DNA from: an uncultured Oscillospiraceae bacterium | GTDB taxonomy: Bacteria; Bacillota; Clostridia; Oscillospirales; Oscillospiraceae | NCBI GenBank assembly: GCA_947626785.1 | Contig: CANQTO010000010.1 | Span: 1-64,000 of the forward strand | DNA: 64,000 bases | Direction: 5' to 3' | In this document: positions 39,496 to 47,801 of the stretch, piece by piece | Position numbering within the stretch: the first letter of the stretch is position 1 | How the letters are laid out: every line of letters starts with the position of its first letter | Position numbers and translations under genes: made by a program | Notes under the pieces: generated by a model | What the model was told of the DNA's origin: nothing | The model's input: the letters and a program-made list of their open reading frames with translations, nothing else | Databases searched by the model: none

Positions 39496-40458
39496 TCAGA
39501 TAAACAGGTCGTTGTCGTCCTTGAGCCGCTTGCCCTCCCGGAAGAAGCGGGCCAGCAGCAGGGCGGCCAGGACCAGGACCACCGACAGCAGCGGCAGCTC
39601 CAGATGAAAGCTGACTGTGTGCAGCCGGGGCAGGAGCAGCAGCTGGACGAGCTGGACCCCCTGGCCCAGCAGCAGTCCGGCGTAGAGGGCCCGGACGCTG
39701 CGCCGGGAGAGGCGCTCCGCTGCCAGGACTGTCTCCGGACCGTAGGGCTCCCGGGCCCAGAGCCCCAGGAGCCGGTCCGCGGAGAAGAGCACCCACAGGT
39801 CCAGCAGGCAGACCGCCCCGCCGGCCAGGCAGCCTATGATCAGCACGGCCCGGCTGGGACCCAGGTCTACGGCCCCGGTGTTGGCCTCCTCCAGCGCCCG
39901 CAGGCTCTCCGACAGCCGGACCGGGCCCAGGGCGAAGGCGGAGAAGATCAGCGCTGCCCCCAGCAGGAACAGCACGGCGGCACAGCAGCGGCTGAGGCGC
40001 TCCCCATCCGCCGCCGCGCAGAAGCGCAGAAAGCGCAGGAGCAGCCAGGCCGCCAGCAGGCTGTAGAACATGCCGCCCAGCAGGGCGCCGCCCATGGGCT
40101 CCGCCGCTGCGGGGCCCAGCGCCTCCGGCATCAGGCTGGGGTTGACCATCCAGTACATCTGGAAAAACAGGAGGGCGCTCATGATGAGCAGCAGCGCGTC
40201 CTCCGACCTCCCTTTCCGCCGGAGGGCCAGGACCGTCAGCGCCCCGGCCGGAAGCAGGCAGAACAGGGTATAGAGGACCAGCGCGCAGACATTCCCCGCC
40301 CCGCCGGACAGGCTCAGGGCCCGCAACGCCCGGCCCATGGGCGCGAAGGGGAAGGCCAGCACCGCAGTGACGCCGCCCGCCGGGCGGAGCGCCAGCCCCA
40401 GGATCAGGCACAGCGCCGCCTCCAGGCAGAGCAGGCCCTTCAGCCTTCTGCCGATCAT
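39496..40458 (-). CDS. DUF2975-type membrane protein
   Basis: 320 residues from ATG 40458, with GGAGGG six bases upstream; the GTG at 40500 lies in the promoter region and is rejected. Eight or so hydrophobic segments. The C-terminal half (VLIIGCLAGGAVCLLDLWVL and the terminal LLSVVLVLAALLLARFFREGKRLKDDNDLFI, seen as a helix plus a charged end) resembles DUF2975, which ends in exactly this REGxxLKxDNDLxI pattern. Followed by the Xre gene, the usual partner. Confidence 0.8.
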   Translation of the reverse strand: MIGRRLKGLLCLEAALCLILGLALRPAGGVTAVLAFPFAPMGRALRALSLSGGAGNVCALVLYTLFCLLPAGALTVLALRRKGRSEDALLLIMSALLFFQMYWMVNPSLMPEALGPAAAEPMGGALLGGMFYSLLAAWLLLRFLRFCAAADGERLSRCCAAVLFLLGAALIFSAFALGPVRLSESLRALEEANTGAVDLGPSRAVLIIGCLAGGAVCLLDLWVLFSADRLLGLWAREPYGPETVLAAERLSRRSVRALYAGLLLGQGVQLVQLLLLPRLHTVSFHLELPLLSVVLVLAALLLARFFREGKRLKDDNDLFI

Positions 40459-40471
40459 TCCGCATCCCTCC

Positions 40472-40554
40472 AAAATTATCGTTTTATTTAAGTCCTGCAC
40501 CCAGTATAGCAGGCTTGTGTCTGACTGTCAACAAAAAATTATTGTTTTATTTAA
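40472..40554 (-). promoter_or_regulatory. Promoter flanked by two direct repeats
   Basis: Minus strand TTGACA (40531-40526), 17-bp spacer, TATACT (40508-40503). AAAATTATCGTTTTATTTAA (40472-40491) and a copy with one mismatch (40535-40554) stand on either side, 63 bases apart: likely binding sites of the operon's Xre protein. Confidence 0.75.
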
Positions 40555-40577
40555 CTTTTCGCGGGAGCGGACGCATG

Positions 40578-40607
40578 AAAAAACCGGCCGAGAGGGCCGG
40601 TTTTTTT
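40578..40607. terminator. Terminator of the gtrA operon
   Basis: AAAAAACCGGCC-gagag-GGCCGGTTTTTT, symmetric, so usable on both strands. Confidence 0.9.
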
Positions 40608-40614
40608 GGGTTAT

Positions 40615-41055
40615 TCACTCTTTTTCCTTTTGCGTCCCTTTAAAGACGAAGAAGCGCTGGCCGATGTAGTTGAGGGCCACGAAGAAGCACATGCCCGCCA
40701 GCATGGCCATGTTGTCCTGCAAGCTGGCCGAGGCGCGGGAGAAGATCCAGCGGGCCAGGGGCTTGGCCCCGCCGTAGGCCAGCAGGTAGCACACGGAGAT
40801 GTTCACCACGAAGCGGACCATGGTCTTGCCGGTGTTGGTCCTGCTCTTGAAGGTGAAGTACTTATTCAGAAAGTAGCTGAGGATGCTGCCAAAGAAGTAA
40901 TTGGAGGCGGAGGAGATCCAGTAGCTCAGGTGGAAGACGTTGTAGAACACGAACATGATGGCGGTGCCGAACAGAGTGTTGGCCACGCCCACCAGGATGA
41001 ATTTCCAGAAGGTGATGTCAAAAAACTTTTTGCAGAACTCTTTCAGTTTAGTCAT
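40615..41055 (-). CDS. GtrA family flippase-like membrane protein
   Basis: 146 residues, four membrane helices. FWKFILVGVANTLFGTAIMFVFYN, SNYFFGSILSYFLNKYFTFKS and the end YIGQRFFVF are GtrA features. GtrA proteins flip or chaperone polyprenyl-linked sugars for envelope glycosylation. It overlaps the GT2 gene by 8 bp; the pair equals the gtrA-gtrB arrangement. Confidence 0.93.
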   Translation of the reverse strand: MTKLKEFCKKFFDITFWKFILVGVANTLFGTAIMFVFYNVFHLSYWISSASNYFFGSILSYFLNKYFTFKSRTNTGKTMVRFVVNISVCYLLAYGGAKPLARWIFSRASASLQDNMAMLAGMCFFVALNYIGQRFFVFKGTQKEKE

Positions 41056-41971
41056 GGCTGCCTCCGCAGGTCTGAGAGATGATGTACCGGGGTCGGCCCT
41101 TCAGCTCGTCGTAGATGCGGGCGATATAGTAGCCGATGATGCCCAGGGAGATCATGATGAGGCTGCTGGAGAACAGCAGCAGCAGGATCACCGTGGTGAA
41201 GCCGCCCAGGGCCACGCCGGTGATCTTCTGCACCAGGGCGGTGATGCCCAGCACCACCGACACGGCCAGCATGAGAAAGCCCAGGACGGTGATGATGTGC
41301 AGCGGGGCGGAGGAGAAGGAGCTGATGTTGGTCAGGGCGTATTTGATGAGGGACTTGGTGGACCACTTGCTCTCGCCGGCGGTCCGCTCCCGGACGCAGT
41401 AGCGCACTTCGGCCCGCTTGAAGCCCACCCAGAAGGACAGGGCCCGGAAGAAGACGTTTCGCTCCGGCATCTGGTTGAGGGTGTCCACCACCTTCCGGTC
41501 CAGGAGCTTGAAATCCGAGGAGGAGCCCATGTCCATGCCGGTAGCCAGGCTGATGAGCTTATAGAAGCTGTTGGCGGCGAACTTGTGCAGCCCGCTCTCC
41601 TCGCCCCGGTCCTCCTTGATGCCTTCGACTACCTCATAGCCCTGCTCCCAAAGCCTGTACATCTCCACGATCTTCTCCGGCGGGTGCTGGAGGTCGCAGT
41701 CGAGCACCACGCAGCAATCCCCGGCGGCCCGCTCCAGGCCGGCGAACATGGCCGCCTCCTTGCCGAAGTTCCGGCTGAAGTGCAGCCCCCGGACGTGGGG
41801 GTTGGCCCCGGCCGCGGCCTGGATCTCCGCCCAAGTCCGGTCCTTGGAGCCGTCGTCCACGAACAGCAGCTCATGGTCGATATCCGCCTCTACTAAGAGG
41901 CCGGTGATGACCTCCGAGGCGGTGGCGATCATTTTTTCCTCATTATACGCGGGCAAAATGACAGAAAGCAT
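41048..41971 (-). CDS. Polyprenyl-phosphate glycosyltransferase, GT2 (GtrB-like)
   Basis: 307 residues. GT2 catalytic part: SVILPAYNEE, LLFVDDGSKD, VLDCDLQHPPE (DxD-type), FKLLDRKVV; then two C-terminal helices (LHIITVLGFLMLAVSVVLG, GGFTTVILLLLFSSSLIMIS). Domain layout as in GtrB and bacterial dolichyl-phosphate-mannose synthases: it loads a sugar onto undecaprenyl phosphate. Middle gene of the operon. Confidence 0.94.
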   Translation of the reverse strand: MLSVILPAYNEEKMIATASEVITGLLVEADIDHELLFVDDGSKDRTWAEIQAAAGANPHVRGLHFSRNFGKEAAMFAGLERAAGDCCVVLDCDLQHPPEKIVEMYRLWEQGYEVVEGIKEDRGEESGLHKFAANSFYKLISLATGMDMGSSSDFKLLDRKVVDTLNQMPERNVFFRALSFWVGFKRAEVRYCVRERTAGESKWSTKSLIKYALTNISSFSSAPLHIITVLGFLMLAVSVVLGITALVQKITGVALGGFTTVILLLLFSSSLIMISLGIIGYYIARIYDELKGRPRYIISQTCGGSHD

Positions 41972-41992
41972 GGTTTTTCTCCTTGGTGAGGT

Positions 41993-43588
41993 TCAGGTCA
42001 ACAAATAAGTCTCAGAGAGAGCGTAGGTATACAGCAGCTCGTAGGACTGGAAGGGACCGGCCGCCAGCAGGCGGGGGAGCACTTCCTCCGGATCAAAGCC
42101 GCTGGACCAGAAGGGATCCACATCGATAAAGACCACGCAGTCCCAGGTCTGACCGAAGGAGGCCAGATACTCCGGCAGGGCGGGGTCGGCCGGGTCAGCG
42201 GTGACAAAGACCCGGTCAAAGTCCAGCAAAAACAGCGCGTCCTGGGTCAGCGGGCCGGTGTAGCCGGTCAGATAGACGCAGGGGGAATCGCTGTGGGCGG
42301 AGAGGGCGGCGTGGTAGTCCGCGTGCTCCGGGTACAGATAGTCCGGCGGCAGGCAGCGGGCCTCCCACAGGGCCAGGGCCAGGATCAGGAGAAAGGCCGC
42401 GGCCCGGCCGGGCTCGGTCAGGCGCAGGCCCTCCAGGCTCCGCTCCAGCGCGTGCAGCAGAAAGCAGACGGCCAGCACGAAGAAGGGCGCCAGGTTATAG
42501 ACGTAGCGGATCTCGGTGACCGGGGAGATCACGGCCACCAGGAAAAAGGCGGGGAAAGCCGGCAGGATCACCAGCAGGGCGGAGAAGCGGAGCTTGCCCG
42601 CCTTAGCAGCGGCCCGGACCCGGCGGAAGCAGAGCAGCAGCGCCGCGGCGGCCGCCAGGGCCAGGTATACCGCCGCCTTCATCCGGTGGACCACCTCCCG
42701 GATAAAGAGCAGGAGCCGCCCGGCGTAGGCGGAGAAGGCAGTCAGATTCTCCAGGGCGTTGCCGCCGGAGACCAGAGAGTCGGCAAAGAGATGGTCCAGA
42801 CAGGCGGGAAAGACCAGCAGCAGCAGCGCCACGCCCCCGAAGGAGCAGAGGGTGAACACCCCCGCCAGCTTGAACTGCTTGGTGAACAGGGCCCAGAGCA
42901 GCAGAAAGCCGCAGAGGAAAAAGGCGTAAAAGACGAAGTAATACTGGGTCATGAGCCCCAGAAAGATCGTAAGCCCGATCCAGGGGCAGAGCCGGAGCCG
43001 CCGCTCCTCCAAAAGCCGGGCGGCCAGACAGGCCAGATCCAGGGAAAAAGCGGTGAGCAGCACGTACATGCGGATCATCAGCATGGTGGACAGGCCGATG
43101 ACGCTCAGCCCATAGAGCCCCACGGCGGCAGCGGACAGAAAGCGGCTGCCGAACAGCCGCATACAGAGCCGGTACAGGAGCAGCAGCGCCGCCATATAGA
43201 TCAGATAGTCCAGGATAAGGCCGGTCCACTTGGAAAAAACGCCGGGAGTCAGGGAGGAGGCCGCGTTGAAGAGCCAGTAGTACAGGGGCGGATGCACGTC
43301 CCGCACCTGGTTGTCGTACACCGAGGCCAGATCAAAGCCCTCGCCGGGATCCACGGTCAGGTAGCTCAACAGCTCCTGCCGGGTCAGGATCTGGTCGTCC
43401 GCCAGATTTTTAATAAAAGGGGTGTAATGCCCGTTGGACAGGCCGTAAGAATAGACCTCGTCGATAAACATGCCGGATTTGCGCCCGGCGAACAGGAAGC
43501 ACACACCGCTGACCAGCAGCAGCGCCAGACAGAGCGCGGCCCGCTGGGCCAGGGAAAATAACCGCTTTTTCTTTTCCAGGTCGTCCAT
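41993..43588 (-). CDS. Membrane glycosyltransferase (GT39/PMT-like)
   Basis: 531 residues, about eleven membrane helices. An early periplasmic loop carries MFIDEVYSYGLSNG (Asp-Glu, the catalytic pair of GT-C enzymes) and, further on, VRDVHPPLYYWLFN. These are the ArnT/PMT-type signatures. With GtrA and GtrB it should move a lipid-linked sugar to an extracellular acceptor. First gene of the operon. Confidence 0.85.
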   Translation of the reverse strand: MDDLEKKKRLFSLAQRAALCLALLLVSGVCFLFAGRKSGMFIDEVYSYGLSNGHYTPFIKNLADDQILTRQELLSYLTVDPGEGFDLASVYDNQVRDVHPPLYYWLFNAASSLTPGVFSKWTGLILDYLIYMAALLLLYRLCMRLFGSRFLSAAAVGLYGLSVIGLSTMLMIRMYVLLTAFSLDLACLAARLLEERRLRLCPWIGLTIFLGLMTQYYFVFYAFFLCGFLLLWALFTKQFKLAGVFTLCSFGGVALLLLVFPACLDHLFADSLVSGGNALENLTAFSAYAGRLLLFIREVVHRMKAAVYLALAAAAALLLCFRRVRAAAKAGKLRFSALLVILPAFPAFFLVAVISPVTEIRYVYNLAPFFVLAVCFLLHALERSLEGLRLTEPGRAAAFLLILALALWEARCLPPDYLYPEHADYHAALSAHSDSPCVYLTGYTGPLTQDALFLLDFDRVFVTADPADPALPEYLASFGQTWDCVVFIDVDPFWSSGFDPEEVLPRLLAAGPFQSYELLYTYALSETYLLT

Positions 43589-43621
43589 CTCCGCGCTCCT
43601 CCCGGTTTGTCCTGAATACTC

Positions 43622-43650
43622 AGTATACTATCTGAAAGCCTTTTTTGCAA
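43622..43650 (-). promoter_or_regulatory. Promoter of the glycosylation operon
   Basis: Minus strand TTGCAA (43650-43645), 17-bp spacer, TATACT (43627-43622). Confidence 0.78.
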
Positions 43651-43699
43651 CAGTTTTCGATATGTGTGTGTTCGAAGTGCTCCGCCTGAACGCAGATAA

Positions 43700-43737
43700 A
43701 AATCCGGGAAAACGCGGAACGGCGTTCTCCCGGTCAG
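43700..43737 (-). terminator. Terminator of the M16-lgt operon
   Basis: Minus strand CCGGGAGAACGCCG/CGCGTTTTCCCGG stem followed by ATTTTTAT. Confidence 0.75.
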
Positions 43738-43741
43738 GACC

Positions 43742-44200
43742 TTATTTTTCCGGCGTCTCCGGCGGGGCCTCGGCGGCGTCCTCCTCGGCGGAGACCACCC
43801 GGTCGAAGGCGTCGGGGGCGGGGTCCTCCTCCACCTGGATCTCTACCGAGATGTCCGCGTCCTCCGGGACCAGCGTGTCCTTGATGGCTTGGATCTCCGT
43901 CTCCTTGGCGGCGATGACGCCTCTCAGCTCCTCCGCCTGGGCGAAGAGCGGGGCGAAGAAGCCCTCCGGGTCCTCCCGGGCCTGCTCGAAATAGAGCTTG
44001 CCGATCTCGGTGTAGACCCGCTTGAGCTCCTCGGCGCTACCGTTCAGCTCCAGGCTGAGCTTGGCGATACGGCCGTAGGACTTGGCCCGGGAAGCGCCCT
44101 GCTCATAGACGCCGCGGACGCTGTCGCTGTTGGCGACCTCCTTGACCTTGTCCACGATATTGCCGATGGTGCCGGTGATGATGTCCTTATAATCTGCCAT
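43742..44200 (-). CDS. Conserved hypothetical coiled-coil protein
   Basis: 152 residues, no signal peptide. Residues 1-115 are helical (IVDKVKEVANSDSVRGVYEQG, RIAKLSLELNGSAEELKRVYTEIGKLYFEQ), with LSLELN and KLYFE as fixed features of small proteins seen in many Clostridia; the last 40 residues are acidic and proline-rich. Starts three bases behind lgt, with GGAGG in the lgt end. Role unknown. Confidence 0.78.
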   Translation of the reverse strand: MADYKDIITGTIGNIVDKVKEVANSDSVRGVYEQGASRAKSYGRIAKLSLELNGSAEELKRVYTEIGKLYFEQAREDPEGFFAPLFAQAEELRGVIAAKETEIQAIKDTLVPEDADISVEIQVEEDPAPDAFDRVVSAEEDAAEAPPETPEK

Positions 44201-44203
44201 GAT

Positions 44204-45115
44204 TCAAACCTCCTGTGAATTGATTGGTTCTTGTTCTTTTTCCGCCTCCTCCGGGCGGGGCCGGTTGACGTACAGGGCCTCCGGCGGGTGCTCCCGGCGG
44301 CTCTGGATCAGCAGAACGATCAGAGAGCCCAGACAGAGGACCAGAGACAGGGCCTGGGACACGCGGATGCCCGTGGAGCCGATGTAGAGGCTGTCGGTGC
44401 GCAGGCCCTCGATCCAGGCCCGGCCGGCCCCGTACCAGAGAAAGTACAGCAGCAGGCACTGGCCGTCGTAGCGCCGTTTTCCACGGCGCTCGAAGAGGAT
44501 CAGCAGCGCCAGGCCCACCAGGTTCCACAGGCTCTCGTAGAGGAAGGTGGGGTGGACGTAGATCGCGCTGCCGTCGGGGGCGATGAGCCCCATGCGGCAG
44601 AAGACGGTAGTCTCCGCCCCGAAGGCCTCCCGGTTCATGAAGTTGCCCCAGCGGCCCAGGATCTGCCCGATGAGCAGGCCGTAGACCACGCAGTCCAGCA
44701 GGGCGGTGATGGGGATCTTCTTGTGCCGGCAGAGGACCCAGGCGGTGACGATGCCGGCGATGACGCCGCCGTAGATGGCAAGGCCCCCCTCCCAGACGGC
44801 GATGATCTCTCCCGGGTGCTGCACGTAGTAGTCCAGCCGGAAGAGCACGTAATACAGCCGGGCGCCGATGATGGCGATGGGGATCAGCCAGATGAGAAAA
44901 TCGTAGATATCGTCCGGCTCCAGGCCGAAGCGGCGGCAGGTCCTGGCGCAGTACACGCCGGCCAGGATGAAGCCCAGGGCGATGAAGACCCCGTAGAAAT
45001 AGATCTCCCGGCCAAAGAGGCTGAAAGAGGCGGGGGGATTCAGGGTGAGACCGCCCAGCATGGGAAAGCAGATGGCGGAATCCCGCTGGATGGTCTGCAT
45101 CAGGATGGGAAACAT
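44204..45115 (-). CDS. lgt: Prolipoprotein diacylglyceryl transferase
   Basis: 303 residues, seven membrane helices. VWEGGLAIYGGVIAG, GQILGRWGNFMNREAFG (Lgt signature) and HPTFLYESLWNL are present. It transfers diacylglycerol to the lipobox cysteine, and would act on the lipoproteins encoded at 9.9 and 38.3 kb. ATG 45115 follows GAGGTATACCC. The C-terminus adds a charged tail. Confidence 0.96.
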   Translation of the reverse strand: MFPILMQTIQRDSAICFPMLGGLTLNPPASFSLFGREIYFYGVFIALGFILAGVYCARTCRRFGLEPDDIYDFLIWLIPIAIIGARLYYVLFRLDYYVQHPGEIIAVWEGGLAIYGGVIAGIVTAWVLCRHKKIPITALLDCVVYGLLIGQILGRWGNFMNREAFGAETTVFCRMGLIAPDGSAIYVHPTFLYESLWNLVGLALLILFERRGKRRYDGQCLLLYFLWYGAGRAWIEGLRTDSLYIGSTGIRVSQALSLVLCLGSLIVLLIQSRREHPPEALYVNRPRPEEAEKEQEPINSQEV

Positions 45116-45135
45116 GGGTATACCTCGTTTATCTA

Positions 45136-46407
45136 TTATACGGCGGGGGTCAGAATGGAGATAGCCAGGCGCTCGGGGGCCAGGACCTCCCGGATGAAGG
45201 CCTCGCAGTCGGCCGCCTGGATGCTCTCCAGCAGCTCGGCGGCGTCAAAGGAGCAGTAGCCCTCGAACAGGCCCATGGCCAGGGAGATGCACACGTTGTC
45301 GAAATCCTCCAGGCCCCGGAGCCGGGCGCCCAGGGAGGAGCGCTTGGCCAGCTCCAGGCGGCGGGGGTCCAGGCCCTCCCGGCCGATCCGCTCCACCTCT
45401 TTTTTCAGCTCCTCCAGGACTTGCTCCGGCTCGTTGCTCTCGCCGCCCAGGATGACGGTGCCCGTGCCGGCGGAGAAGTCCGCCTCATAGTCAAAGTCCC
45501 GGTTCAGCAGGCCCTGGGCATAGAGCCGGGCGTAGAAAGCGGAGGAGCGGCCGGCCAGCATCCGCAGGGCCAGTTGGGCCGTCAGGTGCTGGCGCAGGGC
45601 GCCCGGGCCCTCGGCCACGGGGATCTTGGCGCCGATGTAAAACTGCGGGGCGGAGACGGCCATGGCCTCTTTACGCAGGGGACTCAGGGGCAGGGGACCC
45701 TCCGGCGGGCCGAAGTCCGCCCGGGGCGGCTCCGCCTCCTCCTGGGGCAGCTCCTCCCGGGCGATCTGATAGATCCGCTCCGGGTCCACGTCCCCCTCCA
45801 CCACCAGGCACATGTTGCTGGGGGCGTAGAAGGCTTTGTGGCAGTCGTACAGGGTCTGGGCGCTGATCTGGGCGATGCTCTCCACCGTGCCGGCCACCCG
45901 GTCCCGGATGGGGTGGTGCTCGTACAGCAGGCCCAGCAGATTGTAGTAGATGGCGGAACCCGGGTCGTCCTCCCCCATGCGGATCTCCTGGCCGATGATG
46001 CCCTGCTCCTTCCGCACGGTCTCCGGCGTGAAATAGGGGGTGGAGACAAAGTGCAGCAGCATCCGCAGGTTCTCCTCGAACTTCTCCGTGCACTGGAAAT
46101 AGTAGCAGGTCACGCCGCTGGAGGTGAAGGCGTTGGGGTCGGCCCCGTTGGCCGACAGGAGGTTCAGGGCGTTGTCCCCGCTGGGCAGGTCGAACATCTT
46201 GTGCTCCAGAAAATGGGCCACGCCCGCCGGCGTGTCCACCGTCCGGCCCTCCAGGGTGAAGCGCCGGTGGGCCCCGCCGTAGTTGGTGGCAAAGACGGCG
46301 TAGTAGCTGCTGAAGCCCGCCTTGGGCACTACCCGCAGTTGCAGGCCGTTGGGCAGCCGGGCGGAGAACAGGGTCTCGCCGATGCGGGGATATGTCTTAC
46401 TCTCCAT
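45136..46407 (-). CDS. M16 family zinc peptidase (YmfH-like, active)
   Basis: 423 residues. HFLEHKMF near residue 66 is the inverted zinc motif HxxEH, with the third ligand Glu in the following helix (EEN). The typical C-terminal M16 half (FYARLYAQGLLNRDFDYE) is complete. Overlaps the upstream M16 homologue by 11 bp. Such pairs form heterodimers of one active and one inactive subunit. Confidence 0.93.
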   Translation of the reverse strand: MESKTYPRIGETLFSARLPNGLQLRVVPKAGFSSYYAVFATNYGGAHRRFTLEGRTVDTPAGVAHFLEHKMFDLPSGDNALNLLSANGADPNAFTSSGVTCYYFQCTEKFEENLRMLLHFVSTPYFTPETVRKEQGIIGQEIRMGEDDPGSAIYYNLLGLLYEHHPIRDRVAGTVESIAQISAQTLYDCHKAFYAPSNMCLVVEGDVDPERIYQIAREELPQEEAEPPRADFGPPEGPLPLSPLRKEAMAVSAPQFYIGAKIPVAEGPGALRQHLTAQLALRMLAGRSSAFYARLYAQGLLNRDFDYEADFSAGTGTVILGGESNEPEQVLEELKKEVERIGREGLDPRRLELAKRSSLGARLRGLEDFDNVCISLAMGLFEGYCSFDAAELLESIQAADCEAFIREVLAPERLAISILTPAV

Positions 46408-47707
46408 CCTCTTCGTCCTCCTCTTCCTTCTCGCCGCCGCCCTTCAGGAAATAGATCAGGTCGCACTCCACGCTCCGGGCGATCTCCACCACCTGACCTC
46501 GGGTCACGTTCTCCACCAGCTCCGCCAGCTCCGTGGGGGAGCAGCCGGCCCCGTCCAGGGCCTGGGAGAGGTAATAGCCCTCTAGCTCGCCCTGGCTGTC
46601 CGTCAGAGAGCGCAGGTCGGAGGCCACCCCGGAGCGGGCGGCGGTCAGCTCCTCGTCTGTGATCTCTCCGGCGCGCATGGCCTCCAGCTGGGCGAAGATC
46701 TCCGCCCTGGCGGCGTCGAATTTACTGAATTCGATGCCGGAGCTCACCAGCAGCAGGCCCTTGTGCACATCCACCAGGGAGCTGGCATAGTAGCACAGGG
46801 AGAGCTTTTCCCGCACGTTCATAAAGAGCTTGGAGGTGGTGCCGCTGCCGTAGACGGCGTTGAACACATAGAGACTGGCCAGGTCCGGCTCCTCCATGCA
46901 CTCGCCCAGGCGAAAGCCGATCACCAGCTTGCCCTGGGTCACGTCCAGCTCCTCCTCCACCAGGCGGGGCTGCTCCTCCAGGGCGTTCATGCGGATCTCG
47001 GTGCCGATGCCGTCGTCGATCTGGCCCCGGGGCAGGGTCACCAGCGCGTCCTTCAGCGCGGAGATGACCTGCTTCTCCTCCGCCCGGCCGCAGTAGAAGA
47101 TCTCGATGGGGCAGGTCTGGAGCAGGGAGCGGTACTGCCGCGTCAGCTTCTGGTAATGGATGGCGCGGCACTCCTCCTCGCCGCCCAGGCGGCCCACGGC
47201 AAAGTCCTCACAGCAGCACATCTCCTCGATGCAGCGGAAGAGGGAATAGCCCCGCTTGTCGTTGACCCGGCTGCGGATGATGTCCAGCAGCTTGTCCCGC
47301 TCGCTGTCCACATACTGGGGCAGCAGCAGGCCGCCCCGGGTGGCCGGGGAGAGCAGCATCTCCCCCAGCAGGGCCGCGGCGGGGCGCAGCACGTCCTCGC
47401 TGCCGGGCAGGAACTCCGCCTCCGGCAGGCTCAGATAAAAGCCCAGACACTGGATCTCGCCGATCCGGCGGACCACCGGCTCGATGGCCGTGCCGTAGAG
47501 CTCATCCAGCCGCTGGGACAGGGCCTCCATGTCCCCATAGCGGGTGGTGCCCCGGCGCAGGACATAGGGGATCAGGGCGTTCATGGCGGCGGTCTCCCGG
47601 CTGAGCTGGGTCAGCAGGGAGAGGCTCATGCAGGCGGTCTTGAATTTGTCGGAGTGGAGATAGCTCAGCCACACGCCGGGCATGAGCTCCGTCCTTCTCA
47701 GTTCCAT
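46397..47707 (-). CDS. M16 family protein (YmfF-like, inactive partner)
   Basis: 436 residues with the M16 fold but no HxxEH in the first half: the region reads IPYVLRRGTTRYGDMEALSQRLDEL, seen in short as RRGTTRY. The C-terminal half has the substrate-binding YxxASSL stretch (LCYYASSLVDVHKG). It is the expected non-catalytic partner of the next gene. A TATAAT at 47775-47770 on the minus strand is the likely -10 box of this four-gene operon. Confidence 0.9.
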   Translation of the reverse strand: MELRRTELMPGVWLSYLHSDKFKTACMSLSLLTQLSRETAAMNALIPYVLRRGTTRYGDMEALSQRLDELYGTAIEPVVRRIGEIQCLGFYLSLPEAEFLPGSEDVLRPAAALLGEMLLSPATRGGLLLPQYVDSERDKLLDIIRSRVNDKRGYSLFRCIEEMCCCEDFAVGRLGGEEECRAIHYQKLTRQYRSLLQTCPIEIFYCGRAEEKQVISALKDALVTLPRGQIDDGIGTEIRMNALEEQPRLVEEELDVTQGKLVIGFRLGECMEEPDLASLYVFNAVYGSGTTSKLFMNVREKLSLCYYASSLVDVHKGLLLVSSGIEFSKFDAARAEIFAQLEAMRAGEITDEELTAARSGVASDLRSLTDSQGELEGYYLSQALDGAGCSPTELAELVENVTRGQVVEIARSVECDLIYFLKGGGEKEEEDEEDGE

Positions 47708-47801
47708 AGGCGCCTCCGTCTCCGGCCGGGGCAGGGCTCCGGCCGGATCACTTAAAATTATTGTCCTATATTATAGCACAACAGAGTCGAAAATGGTAGA
47801 C

